Positions 42,128-51,255 of a stretch of DNA of 64,000 nt are shown piece after piece; position 1 is the stretch's first letter; each line of letters starts with the position of its first letter. The stretch is from Salimicrobium humidisoli (lineage in GTDB: Bacteria > Bacillota > Bacilli > Bacillales > Halobacillaceae), in assembly GCF_002295105.1 (NCBI RefSeq), contig NZ_NSGH01000007.1:1-64000 (forward strand), given 5' to 3'. The notes under the pieces were generated by a model. It ran no database searches, was not told the DNA's origin, and saw only the letters and a program-made list of their open reading frames with translations. The translations under genes were made by a program, and so were the position numbers.

Positions 42128-42952
42128 ATGAATTACGTACAGCTACATAACGATGTCTCGATGCCGCAGCTTGGATTCGGGCTCTGGCAGGTAGAAACGA
42201 AAGATGCGGAACCGGCAGTAACGAAAGCACTTCAGACCGGCTACCGCTCCATTGACACGGCAGCCATCTACGGGAACGAAGGTCAGGTAGGAGAAGCGAT
42301 CGCCAAGAGCGATATCCCGAGAGAAGAGTTGTTCATTACGACCAAAGTCTGGAACAGTAATCACGGATACGAAAAAACGCTCGAAGCCTTTGAAGAGAGC
42401 CTTATTAAACTGGGCACCGACTACGTGGATCTTTATCTCATTCACTGGCCGACTCCGGAATATGATGACTACGTGGAAACATATAAAGCGATGGAGAAGC
42501 TTCAGAAAGAAGGGAAAGCCCGGGCGATAGGTGTGTGTAACTTCGATATCAGTCACTTGGAGCGTCTTCTCGATGAATGTGACGTGAAACCTGCGGTGAA
42601 CCAGGTGGAATGCCACCCTTACCTCGCACAAAAAGATATTAAAGACTTCTGTGAGGAACACGGTATTCAAATGGAAGCATGGAGTCCTATTATGCAGGGC
42701 GGGGAAGTGCTTGAGAATCATTATGTGCAGGAAATCGCTAAAAATCACGATAAAACAGGAGCTCAGGTTATTCTGCGCTGGCATTTGCAGAACAACCGGG
42801 TAGTCATTCCGAAATCTGTAACTCCTTTCCGTATCGAAGAGAACTTCGACGTGTTCGATTTTGAGCTGACGCAGAACGAGATGGAGAAACTGAACAGCCT
42901 GGACAGCGGTACGAGACTCGGTCCGCGGCCGGAGGACATGAACGCAAAATAA
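42128..42952 (+). CDS. Aldo/keto reductase
   Basis: 274-residue AKR5-type oxidoreductase using NADPH. The tetrad is recognisable: Asp in RSIDTAAIYGNEGQVG with the Tyr, Lys in TTKVWNSNHGYEKT, His in LYLIHWPTP. IGVCNFDISHLERLL and VIPKSVTPFRIEENFDVFDF complete the family pattern. Close to Bacillus YtbE/YvgN, which reduce methylglyoxal and other aldehydes. AGAGAGGGGAG precedes the ATG. Confidence 0.93.
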   Translation: MNYVQLHNDVSMPQLGFGLWQVETKDAEPAVTKALQTGYRSIDTAAIYGNEGQVGEAIAKSDIPREELFITTKVWNSNHGYEKTLEAFEESLIKLGTDYVDLYLIHWPTPEYDDYVETYKAMEKLQKEGKARAIGVCNFDISHLERLLDECDVKPAVNQVECHPYLAQKDIKDFCEEHGIQMEAWSPIMQGGEVLENHYVQEIAKNHDKTGAQVILRWHLQNNRVVIPKSVTPFRIEENFDVFDFELTQNEMEKLNSLDSGTRLGPRPEDMNAK

Positions 42953-42966
42953 TGCACGAGGTGGAC

Positions 42967-42995
42967 AACGCGGGCGAGACGGCCCGCGTTTTTTT
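42967..42995 (+). terminator. Intrinsic terminator after aldo/keto reductase
   Basis: AACGCGGGC/GCCCGCGTT, a 9-bp GC-rich stem with a short loop and a T7 tract. Confidence 0.9.
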
Positions 42996-43096
42996 ATGGA
43001 AAAAATTATATGACGAAATAACGCGGTCCGAAAATCTGATATACTTGGATAAGCAGAACCGGAATGGATTCCGGGTGAGGGAAGGAAGGTGTTTTC

Positions 43097-43693
43097 ATGA
43101 TTTTACATAAGAATGAATTTAACGATCACGATATGGGGAAGCTTGTGAAAGGGGCCATCGTTCCGAGACCGATCGCCTGGGTTTCCTCCATGGATGGACA
43201 CGGAAGAAAGAACCTTGCTCCCTTCAGCTTTTTCACGGTAGCTTCGATGGACCCGCTGACGCTTGCCATCTCCGTCGGTGAACGGGAAAGGGAGAAAGAT
43301 ACGGCTTTCAATATAAAAGAAACGGAAGAGTTTGTAGTGAACATCGTGTCCGAACCGCTGGCGAACGCCATGCACGAAACGAGCAGGTATTACAGCGCGG
43401 AGGAAGATGAATTCGAAGTGGCGGGTATTACGGAAGCGGAAAGTGTTTACGTACGTCCGCCGCGCGTCATGGCTTCTCCGGTGAGTTTCGAGTGCAGGCT
43501 GACGCAGGTAGTGGAAATAGGTACATCGAATCTGATTCTGGGAGAAGTCATCGGCTATCATTTACGTGACGATATTTATATGGAGAAGGATAAAGTGGAT
43601 CCTCATAAGCTTCAGGCCATCGGCCGCATGGCCGGGGATTACACTTTCGTACGGGACTTTTTTCCGTTGCCAACCGATCAGCTTCCGGAATAA
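43097..43693 (+). CDS. Flavin reductase-like FMN-binding protein (YwrF-type)
   Basis: 198 residues of the flavin_reduct split-barrel family. GAIVPRPIAWVSSMDGHGRK, LAPFSFFTVASMDPLTLAIS and KDTAFNIKETEEFVVNIV are characteristic, with GRMAGDYTFVRDFF near the end. It binds FMN and presumably reduces a flavin or quinone with NAD(P)H. An extended -10 (TGATATACT near 43037) sits upstream. It is followed 36 nt later by a LOV-domain gene that also uses FMN. Confidence 0.88.
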   Translation: MILHKNEFNDHDMGKLVKGAIVPRPIAWVSSMDGHGRKNLAPFSFFTVASMDPLTLAISVGEREREKDTAFNIKETEEFVVNIVSEPLANAMHETSRYYSAEEDEFEVAGITEAESVYVRPPRVMASPVSFECRLTQVVEIGTSNLILGEVIGYHLRDDIYMEKDKVDPHKLQAIGRMAGDYTFVRDFFPLPTDQLPE

Positions 43694-43729
43694 AATATAT
43701 AGAAAGAACAGGACAGGAGGAGAACCATT

Positions 43730-44539
43730 ATGGAATATTATTCACTCGATGAGCTGGAAGTAATGCAGCAGAACGATTTCATCCGGGCTGCTGTGGACCG
43801 TGTGGGTGTCGGGGTCGTCATTGCCGACCCGCAGCAGGTGGACACACCGGTCGTTTATGTGAATAAAGGATTTGAAGAACTCACGGGATACGAGGCGAAG
43901 GAAGTACTTGGGCGGAACTGCCGCTTTCTTCAGGGACCGGATACGGGAGAAGAGAACTTGGACAAAATTCGGAAAGCGCTTGATAACAAAGAAAATGTGA
44001 AAGTGGAACTTCGAAATTATCATAAAGACGGCTCCGAATTCTGGAACGAACTGCAGATTTATACTGTTTTCATCGAAAAATTGGACCAGGATTTCTTCGT
44101 CGGAGTACAGCAGGATGTGACGAAAAGAGTGGAAGCAGAGCGTCTCGTCGGACATTATTCCACGGAAGTGAAGCGGCTTTCCACACCTATTGTACCGGTG
44201 GAGGACGGGGTATCTATTTTGCCGCTGATCGGGAATGTGGACGACGAGCGTCTCCAGCAGATGCTTGATGCTGTCAGTAACCACGTCCAGGAAGAGAAAG
44301 AGGACTACCTGATTCTTGATTTATCCGGAGTTTCCTTCTTCAATGAAGAAATACATATAGGAATCTATCAGCTGAATCAGCTTCTCAACCTGATGGGAAC
44401 TACTCTCATACTGAGCGGCGTCACCCCGAAATTTGCTATGGGAAGCACGCCTTACGCCAATTTCAGCGAGCTTTCCCTGAGAAGTTATACATCCGTCAAG
44501 CAGGCGCTTGAAAGAATCAGAAATGACATTCAGATATAA
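43730..44539 (+). CDS. ytvA: Blue-light photoreceptor, LOV-STAS (YtvA-type)
   Basis: 269 residues. The LOV domain (about 15-130) has the photoactive Cys64 in GRNCRFLQGP, which forms an adduct with FMN on blue-light absorption, and ELTGYEAKEVLG. A linker helix leads to a STAS domain (about 150-260) with the NTP-binding-like ILDLSGVSFFNEE. B. subtilis YtvA has the same plan, with its Cys at residue 62, and activates sigma-B through the stressosome. The start has AGGAGGAG. Coupled with the flavin reductase upstream, and a sigma-B-type promoter lies elsewhere in the window. Confidence 0.93.
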   Translation: MEYYSLDELEVMQQNDFIRAAVDRVGVGVVIADPQQVDTPVVYVNKGFEELTGYEAKEVLGRNCRFLQGPDTGEENLDKIRKALDNKENVKVELRNYHKDGSEFWNELQIYTVFIEKLDQDFFVGVQQDVTKRVEAERLVGHYSTEVKRLSTPIVPVEDGVSILPLIGNVDDERLQQMLDAVSNHVQEEKEDYLILDLSGVSFFNEEIHIGIYQLNQLLNLMGTTLILSGVTPKFAMGSTPYANFSELSLRSYTSVKQALERIRNDIQI

Positions 44540-44553
44540 CCTTCATTCGACCG

Positions 44554-44594
44554 GACCGAAGAGAGGTACCTGCCTTTCTTCCGGTCTTTTTTTA
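44554..44594. terminator. Bidirectional terminator between ytvA and chrA
   Basis: GACCGAAGAGAGG pairs with CCTTTCTTCCGGTC, with one bulge, then a T7 tract at 44587-44593. Confidence 0.8.
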
Positions 44595-44601
44595 TACGGC
44601 C

Positions 44602-45777
44602 TCAGGCGAATAGAAAACTGCCTGTCACAACTCCGATCAGTACTACACCCCAGGCCGGTACTTTGAAAAAGTGAAGGAGGGAAAAGAGTACCAGTGCGAG
44701 AGCGAAAGAAGCGTTCGACTGAATAGCGCTTGTCACGACAGGGTCGTAGAAAGCGGCCAGCAGAATACCGACGACGCTTGCATTCACTCCCATCAGCACC
44801 CCCTGGAATCCCGGGTGGCTCCGCAGCTCGCTGAGAAAAGGCAAAGCAGCGATCAGGAACAGGAAAGACGGAAGGAACATGGCGATTGTCGCGATGGCCG
44901 CTCCGCTTACACCCTCGATCATGGTTCCGATATAACTTGAGAAAGTGAACAGCGGCCCGGGTACAGCCTGAGCTGCCCCGTAGCCGGCGAGAAACTGATC
45001 GACATTCAGCCACCCTGACGGCACGATTTCCCGTTCAAGCATAGGAAGTACGACGTGCCCTCCTCCGAATACGAGAGAACCGACCCGGAAAAAGGTATCG
45101 AATAATTGCATCAGGATGTGGTCCGTCTGCCGCGCAAGAACAGGCAGTACCAGAAGAAGGGAGACAAGCAGTGCGAGAGCAACCGCCCCCGCCTTTTTCG
45201 AAAAAGTGACGGGGAAGGGGGCGGCGTTTGTATCTGCTATTTTTTTGAACAGAAAACTCCCGGCTATACCTGCTGCCCCTATGATTCCGAGCTGCATCCA
45301 CGCGAACGGGAAAAGGAGCATAAGACAGGCCGCTACGATTGCAATCGTCTGCCTTTTTAAATCCGGCGTCAGTTTTTTGCCGAGCCCTATCAGAGCGTGC
45401 AGCACGACGGCGACAGCGACTACTTTTAAACTATGGATGAACGGAGCATCCGCCAATTGGAAATTCTGGTATAAAAACGCGAAAAGGACAAGGAGAACCA
45501 CGGAGGGCATGGTAAATCCGAACCAGCTGATCATGCCGCCCGCAAGTCCTCCCCGCAGCATACCGATGGAGATACCCACCTGACTGGAAGCAGGACCGGG
45601 AAGAAACTGACAAAGTGCGATGATATCGGCGTACGTCTTCTCGTCGAGCCATTTTCTCCGGTCGATGTATTCTTCCTTAAAGTATGCGAGATGAGCGACG
45701 GGGCCGCCGAAGGAAGTAAGGCCGAGACGAATGGATGATTTCATTATCTCAAAGAGATGTCTGTTACTGTTCTTCAT
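44602..45777 (-). CDS. chrA: Chromate transporter ChrA (two-domain)
   Basis: 391-residue CHR-family protein with two homologous membrane halves. Each half shows the signature: LGLTSFGGPVAHLAYFKEEY and CQFLPGPASSQ in the first, RVGSLVFGGGHVVLPMLE and AQAVPGPLFTFSSYIG in the second. It probably exports chromate, or sulfate-like oxyanions. AGAGGAG supports the start at 45777; a longer frame to 45813 has no site. Monocistronic. Confidence 0.9.
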   Translation of the reverse strand: MKNSNRHLFEIMKSSIRLGLTSFGGPVAHLAYFKEEYIDRRKWLDEKTYADIIALCQFLPGPASSQVGISIGMLRGGLAGGMISWFGFTMPSVVLLVLFAFLYQNFQLADAPFIHSLKVVAVAVVLHALIGLGKKLTPDLKRQTIAIVAACLMLLFPFAWMQLGIIGAAGIAGSFLFKKIADTNAAPFPVTFSKKAGAVALALLVSLLLVLPVLARQTDHILMQLFDTFFRVGSLVFGGGHVVLPMLEREIVPSGWLNVDQFLAGYGAAQAVPGPLFTFSSYIGTMIEGVSGAAIATIAMFLPSFLFLIAALPFLSELRSHPGFQGVLMGVNASVVGILLAAFYDPVVTSAIQSNASFALALVLFSLLHFFKVPAWGVVLIGVVTGSFLFA

Positions 45778-45889
45778 ATGGAAAAGGCTCCTCTCGAGAC
45801 CGCTTTTATTCAAAAAAGAGAAGAACGGAATTTTCTCCTCCTCAGGAGGTCAACCTACAATATACGATGCGGGGCGAACACTGTCAACG

Positions 45890-45933
45890 TTGTAAAACGG
45901 TTAAGTTTTGTTTAAAATTGAAAATAATTATCA
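45890..45933 (+). promoter_or_regulatory. Promoter with Fur box before the ferredoxin-NADP reductase gene
   Basis: TTGTAA (45890-45895), 17-nt spacer, TAAAAT (45913-45918). Immediately after, TGAAAATAATTATCA (45919-45933) matches the 7-1-7 Fur consensus TGATAATNATTATCA at every fixed position but one. Iron repression is therefore likely. Confidence 0.72.
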
Positions 45934-45956
45934 ATAAGAATCGGAGGCGTTGAGAT

Positions 45957-46949
45957 ATGAAAGATGTGATTGTAATCGGTGGAGGAACAAGCGGGCTTTA
46001 TGCCGCTTACTACAGCTGTATGAGGAATATGGACACGCTGGTGCTCGAGTACCACGAGGAAACGGGAGGAAAAGCGAAAGTATTCTATCCGGAGAAAGAA
46101 CTTTATGACGTGCCCGGTTTCAACGGAATTACAGGTGAGGACTTTGTTTTTGAAACGCAGAAACAGGCGGAGCTGCTGGCTCCGGAAATAGAGACGGACG
46201 TCATTGTCGAAAATCTGGAAGAAAAAGAAGGCAGTGTCGTCGTAAAGACGAATAAAGGCGATTACGAAGCTCTCAGTGTCATCCTCGCTTCCGGACTCGG
46301 GGCGTATGACACGGTGCCGCTGCCTCTTCAGAAAAGAGAAGAATTCGAGCCTTACTCCATCCACTATACACTTGAAAATCGGAAACGCTTCAAAAACAAG
46401 CGGATCGCCGTATATTCCAACTTCCGCATCGGAATCGACTGGGCGCTTACAATGGAAAAAGAAGGAGCGGCCGCCGTCAGTCTCATCAACCGGGACGAAA
46501 CATTCCGGGCGGTTTATGAACACGATGAGGAACAGCTCGCTGCCTCTTCCGTGAAAGTATTCCGTAATACGGAAATCGACGATCTCGAGGGAGAATCGGG
46601 AGCTCTCATGCGTATTCATCTTTCCAACGGGGAAAGTATCGAAGCGGACCACCTTCTCGTATACGAAGGGGTAAGCATCGGTAAAAGTGTATACAAAGAC
46701 TGGGGGCTCGAAGTGGAAAAAGGAAGAGTGACCGTGGATACGGAAATGAAAACGAGCGGAGCCCGGGTATTCGCGTGCGGAGATGCTGCCTATTACCCCG
46801 GGAAAACGATGCTTCTCGCCTCGGGGATGTCCGAAGCCATGACAGCCGTGAACAGTGTGAAACAGCTGCTGAACCCGAAAGCACCCCCTCAAGTTTACAG
46901 TACGGTCGTTTACAAACACCATAAGCCCGGGGAGGATATGGACGAATGA
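45957..46949 (+). CDS. Ferredoxin/flavodoxin-NADP+ reductase, YcgT/YumC type
   Basis: 330-residue flavoprotein of the thioredoxin-reductase-like FNR family. The FAD fold is VIVIGGGTSGLYAAYYSCMR, a conserved YPEKELYDVPGFNGI stretch follows, and the C terminus has FACGDAAYYPGKTMLLASGM with VVYKHHKP. It has no CxxC, so it is not a thioredoxin reductase. Family members shuttle electrons between NADPH and ferredoxin. Bacillus YcgT is a Fur-controlled paralogue, and the Fur box upstream points to that one. Overlaps the next gene by 4 nt. Confidence 0.87.
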   Translation: MKDVIVIGGGTSGLYAAYYSCMRNMDTLVLEYHEETGGKAKVFYPEKELYDVPGFNGITGEDFVFETQKQAELLAPEIETDVIVENLEEKEGSVVVKTNKGDYEALSVILASGLGAYDTVPLPLQKREEFEPYSIHYTLENRKRFKNKRIAVYSNFRIGIDWALTMEKEGAAAVSLINRDETFRAVYEHDEEQLAASSVKVFRNTEIDDLEGESGALMRIHLSNGESIEADHLLVYEGVSIGKSVYKDWGLEVEKGRVTVDTEMKTSGARVFACGDAAYYPGKTMLLASGMSEAMTAVNSVKQLLNPKAPPQVYSTVVYKHHKPGEDMDE

Positions 46950-47515
46950 CATCGATCTGTCTCGTACGACACGGAGAAACAATGTGGAACAGGGAAAAGA
47001 AACTTCAGGGAGGCACGGATATCCCGCTGAACGATAAGGGAGTTTCACAGGCGGAACTGTGCCGGGACTATCTGAAAGACGACGCCTGGGACGTATTGGT
47101 GACAAGCCCGCTGGAAAGAGCGAAGCACACAGCCGAAATTATCGGGGAGGGGCATAACCTGCCCCTTATCGTTATGGAAGAATTCCGGGAGCGCCACTTC
47201 GGGGAAGCAGAAGGAATGCCCGAGGAGGAGAGACTGGCCGCATATCCGGACAAACAGTACCCTGGTCAGGAAGACAAGGAGGTTTTCATAAATCGGGTGA
47301 TGACGGGCGTCCGTCACCTGGTGGAAGAATTTCCGGATCGCCGCGTGCTGCTTGTTGCCCACGGCGCGGTTATTAACGCAATACTGACGGAAATCTCCGA
47401 TGGGGAAATCGGAGCCGACCGCTTCAAGCTTCTGAACGGATGCCTCACGAATATCGAATTTATGGAAGGGATCTGGAAAGTCCACGATTACAATCAGGTC
47501 ACTCATCTTTCCTGA
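46946..47515 (+). CDS. Histidine phosphatase family protein (phosphoglycerate mutase-like)
   Basis: 189 residues. The RHG motif is LVRHGETMWNREKKLQGGTD with the phosphorylated His, and the second half has LLVAHGAVINAIL with the other catalytic His. This is the small broad-specificity phosphatase form rather than a glycolytic mutase, similar to Bacillus PhoE/YhfR. Its ATG overlaps the FNR stop, so it shares the iron-regulated transcript, a link whose reason is unclear. Confidence 0.87.
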   Translation: MTSICLVRHGETMWNREKKLQGGTDIPLNDKGVSQAELCRDYLKDDAWDVLVTSPLERAKHTAEIIGEGHNLPLIVMEEFRERHFGEAEGMPEEERLAAYPDKQYPGQEDKEVFINRVMTGVRHLVEEFPDRRVLLVAHGAVINAILTEISDGEIGADRFKLLNGCLTNIEFMEGIWKVHDYNQVTHLS

Positions 47516-47588
47516 ATGTCTCTTCGTAAAAATTTCCGGGGAAATAAATTACTCCGTAAAGGCTCGAGGACGGGGAAATATAGGAAAA

Positions 47589-47620
47589 GGATACTGGCCA
47601 ATACGCCAGTATCCTTTTTT
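47589..47620 (+). terminator. Intrinsic terminator after the phosphatase gene
   Basis: Perfect 10-bp stem GGATACTGGC/GCCAGTATCC with a 6-nt loop, then T6. The rest of 47516-47727 shows no gene. Confidence 0.9.
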
Positions 47621-47727
47621 AAAGAGAGCGGACTCAACTTATTGAACCGCCGCATACGATGTCATACTCACGATGCGGGGAGGCCGGGTGCCTTCTTCTG
47701 CTCAACGGCAACTCCTCCCGACAGACT

Positions 47728-48684
47728 TTATTTAAATGAATACGTAATATAGCTGGTATACGTCTCGCCAGAAGCTGCGATCACACCGGGGAACCCTTCG
47801 TGGTGCAAGGCCGCGGGGTGTGCCTGGGCTTCAAAACAAACGCCTGCGTATTTTTGGGAGGGTCCGTTGTTTAATGCAAGCCCGGCATCAAGGCCATTGG
47901 CGGTGTACAGCACCATGCCGGGTTGATTTGTGCGAATCTCCATGTTTCGCCCGGAACTCTGTTCCAATACTTTTATTGTCCTCTCTTTCCCAAGAACGAA
48001 ATAATGATCGTAGCCGTTACCGACAATTTTTTGCTGGGCTGTGTCCGGTTTCAGCCCCTCTCCAAGCGATCGGCCGTTTCTGAAATCAAAAGGTGTGCCA
48101 GTCGGCTCCATTAATCTGCCGGTCGGTATAAGTTCCTCGTCGAGTTCCGCGAAATAATCGCTTTCAAATTCGACATGGTGATTGTGCACCGTATCTCTTC
48201 TGTTTCCGCTTAAATTGAAATACGTATGGTTTGTCAGAGCGACCGGAGTGTCCTGGTCAGAACTCGCCTCGTAGCTGAGCGTCAGTTCATTGGCATTGTT
48301 CAGGGTATACGTAATCGATACGTCCAGATTACCCGGGTAGCCTTCTTCCATATGTGCGCTTGTTCGATTTAAAACAAGCGTTGCTTCATTTTTTGACTGA
48401 AACGTTTCTGCATCCCAAACTACCTGATGAAAGCCGTCAGAACCGCCGTGCAGATGGTGGTTACCTTCATTATTCGTCAATACATAGGTGTTACCGTTGA
48501 GCTGGAAGCTGCTGTTTTTGATTCTTCCGGCCACACGTCCGATCTGGGCCCCTAAATAATTAGTATTATGAGCATAGTCTGCATAATTTTTATACCCGAG
48601 GACGACATTTTCAGTTTTTCCGTGCCGGTCCGGAACTATGAGTTTTGTAATAATCCCGCCATAGTTCAGTATAGAAACCGACAT
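47728..48684 (-). CDS. galM: Aldose 1-epimerase (galactose mutarotase), N-terminal start damaged
   Basis: Galactose mutarotase, which interconverts alpha- and beta-galactose for galactokinase. Catalytic regions are visible: LGAQIGRVAGRI, HHLHGGSDGFH, ALTNHTYFNLSG with its His, and CFEAQAHPAALHHEGFPGV. The ATG at 48684 gives 318 residues, but the same frame continues upstream for 22 codons, reading KDDIYGDWQEYTLENDHG, as in full-length mutarotases. No start codon exists there: GTG at 48760 is one base out of frame, separated by a GG run. The gene is last in galK-galE-galT-galM. Confidence 0.85.
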   Translation of the reverse strand: MSVSILNYGGIITKLIVPDRHGKTENVVLGYKNYADYAHNTNYLGAQIGRVAGRIKNSSFQLNGNTYVLTNNEGNHHLHGGSDGFHQVVWDAETFQSKNEATLVLNRTSAHMEEGYPGNLDVSITYTLNNANELTLSYEASSDQDTPVALTNHTYFNLSGNRRDTVHNHHVEFESDYFAELDEELIPTGRLMEPTGTPFDFRNGRSLGEGLKPDTAQQKIVGNGYDHYFVLGKERTIKVLEQSSGRNMEIRTNQPGMVLYTANGLDAGLALNNGPSQKYAGVCFEAQAHPAALHHEGFPGVIAASGETYTSYITYSFK

Positions 48685-48773
48685 ACCATGATCATTTTCG
48701 AGGGTATACTCCTGCCAATCGCCGTATATATCATCCTTTGTGATATACAGTTTCCTTCACCTGCCCCTCTGTT

Positions 48774-50249
48774 TTACAGTGTGTTAATAAAGCGCTTTAA
48801 TGTTGACTCATCCTTGAACACACCGGCATCTTCCAATACTTTTGAAAATTTAATCCCAAGTTCTTTCTGCAAAACGTTTTCCGCTTTTGCAGTGTCGGTG
48901 AGCGTACCGTGTTTTTGTTTAATGGTTTGTGCCCACTCTTCGTGATAGTCCGCCACATTACCTGATTCTCCCAGAAGGTACGATTTGATTTCAGTGAGTT
49001 CATCTTTCAACCTTGCCGGGAGGACGGCGAGACCCATTACTTCAATCAGCCCGATGTTCTCTTTTTTAATATGATGGACATCAGCATGCGGGTGGAAGAT
49101 ACCCGATGGATGCTCATCAGACGTGCGATTGTTGCGCAAAACCAGATCAAGCTCATAAACGCCGTTCCGCATTCGTGCTATCGGTGTGATAGTGTTGTGT
49201 GGAGTAGTGCCGGAAAAAGTTTTGATCGCTGCCGACTCATCCGAGTAGTCTTTCCACGTTTGTAAAATATGGTCGGCCGCATCAAGCAACTGTTCTTTTT
49301 CCGTACTTTTTAACCGGATGACTGATAAAGGCCAGTGCAGCACGTGGGCAGAAACTCCGGAAAAATCGGTGAGTGAAAAAGAAAACGCTTCTTTCGCATC
49401 GGTCATAGCGAACCTGTATCTGCCGCCCTGAAAATGGTCATGCGTTAAAATGGATCCGCCGACAATCGGCAGATCGGCATTCGATCCGATAAAATAATGC
49501 GGAAATTTATCGATGAATGCGAGCAGTTGTGCAAATGTCTTTTTATTAATTTTCATGTCCCGGTGTTCTTCGGCGAGCACTATACTATGTTCATTGTAAT
49601 AAACGTAGGGCGAGTACTGGAGGTACCAGTTTTCCCCGAGCAATGGAACATTGATGACCCGATGATTGGCCCGGGCCGGATAACCGGTTCGACCGACGTA
49701 TCCTTCATTTTCGACACAAAGAACGCATTTCGGATAATCGACTTGCTGTTTGTTTTCGCGTTCCCGTCTGATCTGCTCCGGATCTTTTTCAGGCTTCGAC
49801 AAATTGATGGTAATATCGAGCTCTCCATACTCCGTGGCAGCCGTGAAATGGATATTTTTATTGATTCGCTTCATCTGAATATAATTGCTGTTTTTGCTGA
49901 GCTGATAAAAGTAATCCGTGGCCCTGACCGGGTTTTGTGCGTATTTTTCCTGAAAGATGGCATTAACGGTTGATGGGCGGGCAACGAGACAATTCATGAT
50001 ATTCGCTGCCAGGATTTCTTTCTCGTCAAAAACGTCATCGATGACATGGTTCCGGACAGCGTAAGTTACCAACTGATCAAGTATATCCGGGATATTGTCG
50101 TCATCGTGCAAAGAGGGGCCTGCAGCAGTTTCCCCTTTCAGATTAAGCAAGTACATGATCTGGTTACGTGCATAGATTTGATCTGCTTCTTTGATTAATC
50201 CGACTTCCGTCGCTTTACGAATCAGTTTCTCAAGATGCTGGTAAGCCAT
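48774..50249 (-). CDS. galT: UTP/UDP-glucose-hexose-1-phosphate uridylyltransferase, class II
   Basis: 491-residue GalT of the Firmicute class II type, unrelated in length to the 350-residue E. coli enzyme. Regions DHFQGGRYRFAMTDAKEAF, GGSILTHDHF and FSGTTPHNTITPIARMR hold the expected His residues; NIGLIEVMGLAVLPARL is also conserved. It exchanges the nucleotide between UDP-glucose and galactose-1-phosphate in the Leloir pathway. Its start lies 15 nt after galE. Confidence 0.93.
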   Translation of the reverse strand: MAYQHLEKLIRKATEVGLIKEADQIYARNQIMYLLNLKGETAAGPSLHDDDNIPDILDQLVTYAVRNHVIDDVFDEKEILAANIMNCLVARPSTVNAIFQEKYAQNPVRATDYFYQLSKNSNYIQMKRINKNIHFTAATEYGELDITINLSKPEKDPEQIRRERENKQQVDYPKCVLCVENEGYVGRTGYPARANHRVINVPLLGENWYLQYSPYVYYNEHSIVLAEEHRDMKINKKTFAQLLAFIDKFPHYFIGSNADLPIVGGSILTHDHFQGGRYRFAMTDAKEAFSFSLTDFSGVSAHVLHWPLSVIRLKSTEKEQLLDAADHILQTWKDYSDESAAIKTFSGTTPHNTITPIARMRNGVYELDLVLRNNRTSDEHPSGIFHPHADVHHIKKENIGLIEVMGLAVLPARLKDELTEIKSYLLGESGNVADYHEEWAQTIKQKHGTLTDTAKAENVLQKELGIKFSKVLEDAGVFKDESTLKRFINTL

Positions 50250-50264
50250 GTTGATATGCTCCTC

Positions 50265-51254
50265 TCAAGTTTGATATCCGCCTGGATTATTTACATGCCA
50301 CTGCCAGGCGTCCTCCATGATTTTTGTGATTGCTGTCCGTTCAGGCTTCCAATTGAGCATATTTCTGGCTTTCTCCGAGCTTGCGATTAATACGCTTGGA
50401 TCACCGGCCCGTCGTTCACCGATTTCAGCTTCGATTTCTCTTCCTGTTACCTCCCGTGCTGCATCGACCATTTCTTTTACCGAAAACCCGCGACTGCTGC
50501 CAAGGTTAAAAATGTCGCTGGCGCCGTCATTTCTTAAATGGTTCATCGCAAGAATATGTGCCTGGATCAAATCCTCGACATGGACATAGTCCCTGATGCA
50601 AGTACCGTCTTCTGTATTGTAGTCATCCCCGAAAATAGTAATGTTCTGGCGTTGGCCGAGAGCGGCCTGAAGAATAATGGGCACAAGATGTGTTTCAGGA
50701 CGATGATCCTCACCGATTTCCCCTGATTCTCTTGCCCCTGCCACATTAAAATATCGCAGGGATACATATTTTATGCCATGAGCCTGTTCGGTCCACTTCA
50801 TGAGTTTTTCCATAGTCAATTTTGTTTCGCCATATGTGCTTGCCGGGTTTGGCTGCATAGTTTCGGTAATCGGAATGGACTCCGGTTCGCCATACGTTGC
50901 TGCAGACGATGAGAACACGATATTTCTTACGTGGTGTTCAACCATCACTGTCAATAAAACCTGAGTGCCGTATACGTTGTTATCGAAATATTGAAGCGGT
51001 TTTTCCATGGATTCGCCTACTAGGGAATTGGCAGCAAAATGCATGACGCCATCGATCGTTTCCTTTTCGAATACGTCGCGAAGGAAGTCGATTTCACGGA
51101 TATCCCCTTCATAAAAGGTTGCCTTCGGATGGATCGCTTCTTTATGTCCTGTGGCAAGATTATCGACTACAACCACATCTTCACCTTTGTCCACAAGCTG
51201 ATAAACCGCATGGGAGCCGATGTATCCGGCTCCGCCTAACACAAGTATGCTCAT
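50265..51254 (-). CDS. galE: UDP-glucose 4-epimerase
   Basis: 329-residue extended short-chain dehydrogenase. The NAD fold starts [20 protein letters not shown]. The catalytic Ser and Tyr/Lys are in [17 protein letters not shown] and [32 protein letters not shown] and [11 protein letters not shown] are usual. It interconverts UDP-galactose and UDP-glucose. It starts directly after the galK stop codon. Confidence 0.95.
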   Translation of the reverse strand: MSILVLGGAGYIGSHAVYQLVDKGEDVVVVDNLATGHKEAIHPKATFYEGDIREIDFLRDVFEKETIDGVMHFAANSLVGESMEKPLQYFDNNVYGTQVLLTVMVEHHVRNIVFSSSAATYGEPESIPITETMQPNPASTYGETKLTMEKLMKWTEQAHGIKYVSLRYFNVAGARESGEIGEDHRPETHLVPIILQAALGQRQNITIFGDDYNTEDGTCIRDYVHVEDLIQAHILAMNHLRNDGASDIFNLGSSRGFSVKEMVDAAREVTGREIEAEIGERRAGDPSVLIASSEKARNMLNWKPERTAITKIMEDAWQWHVNNPGGYQT

Positions 51255-51255
51255 T

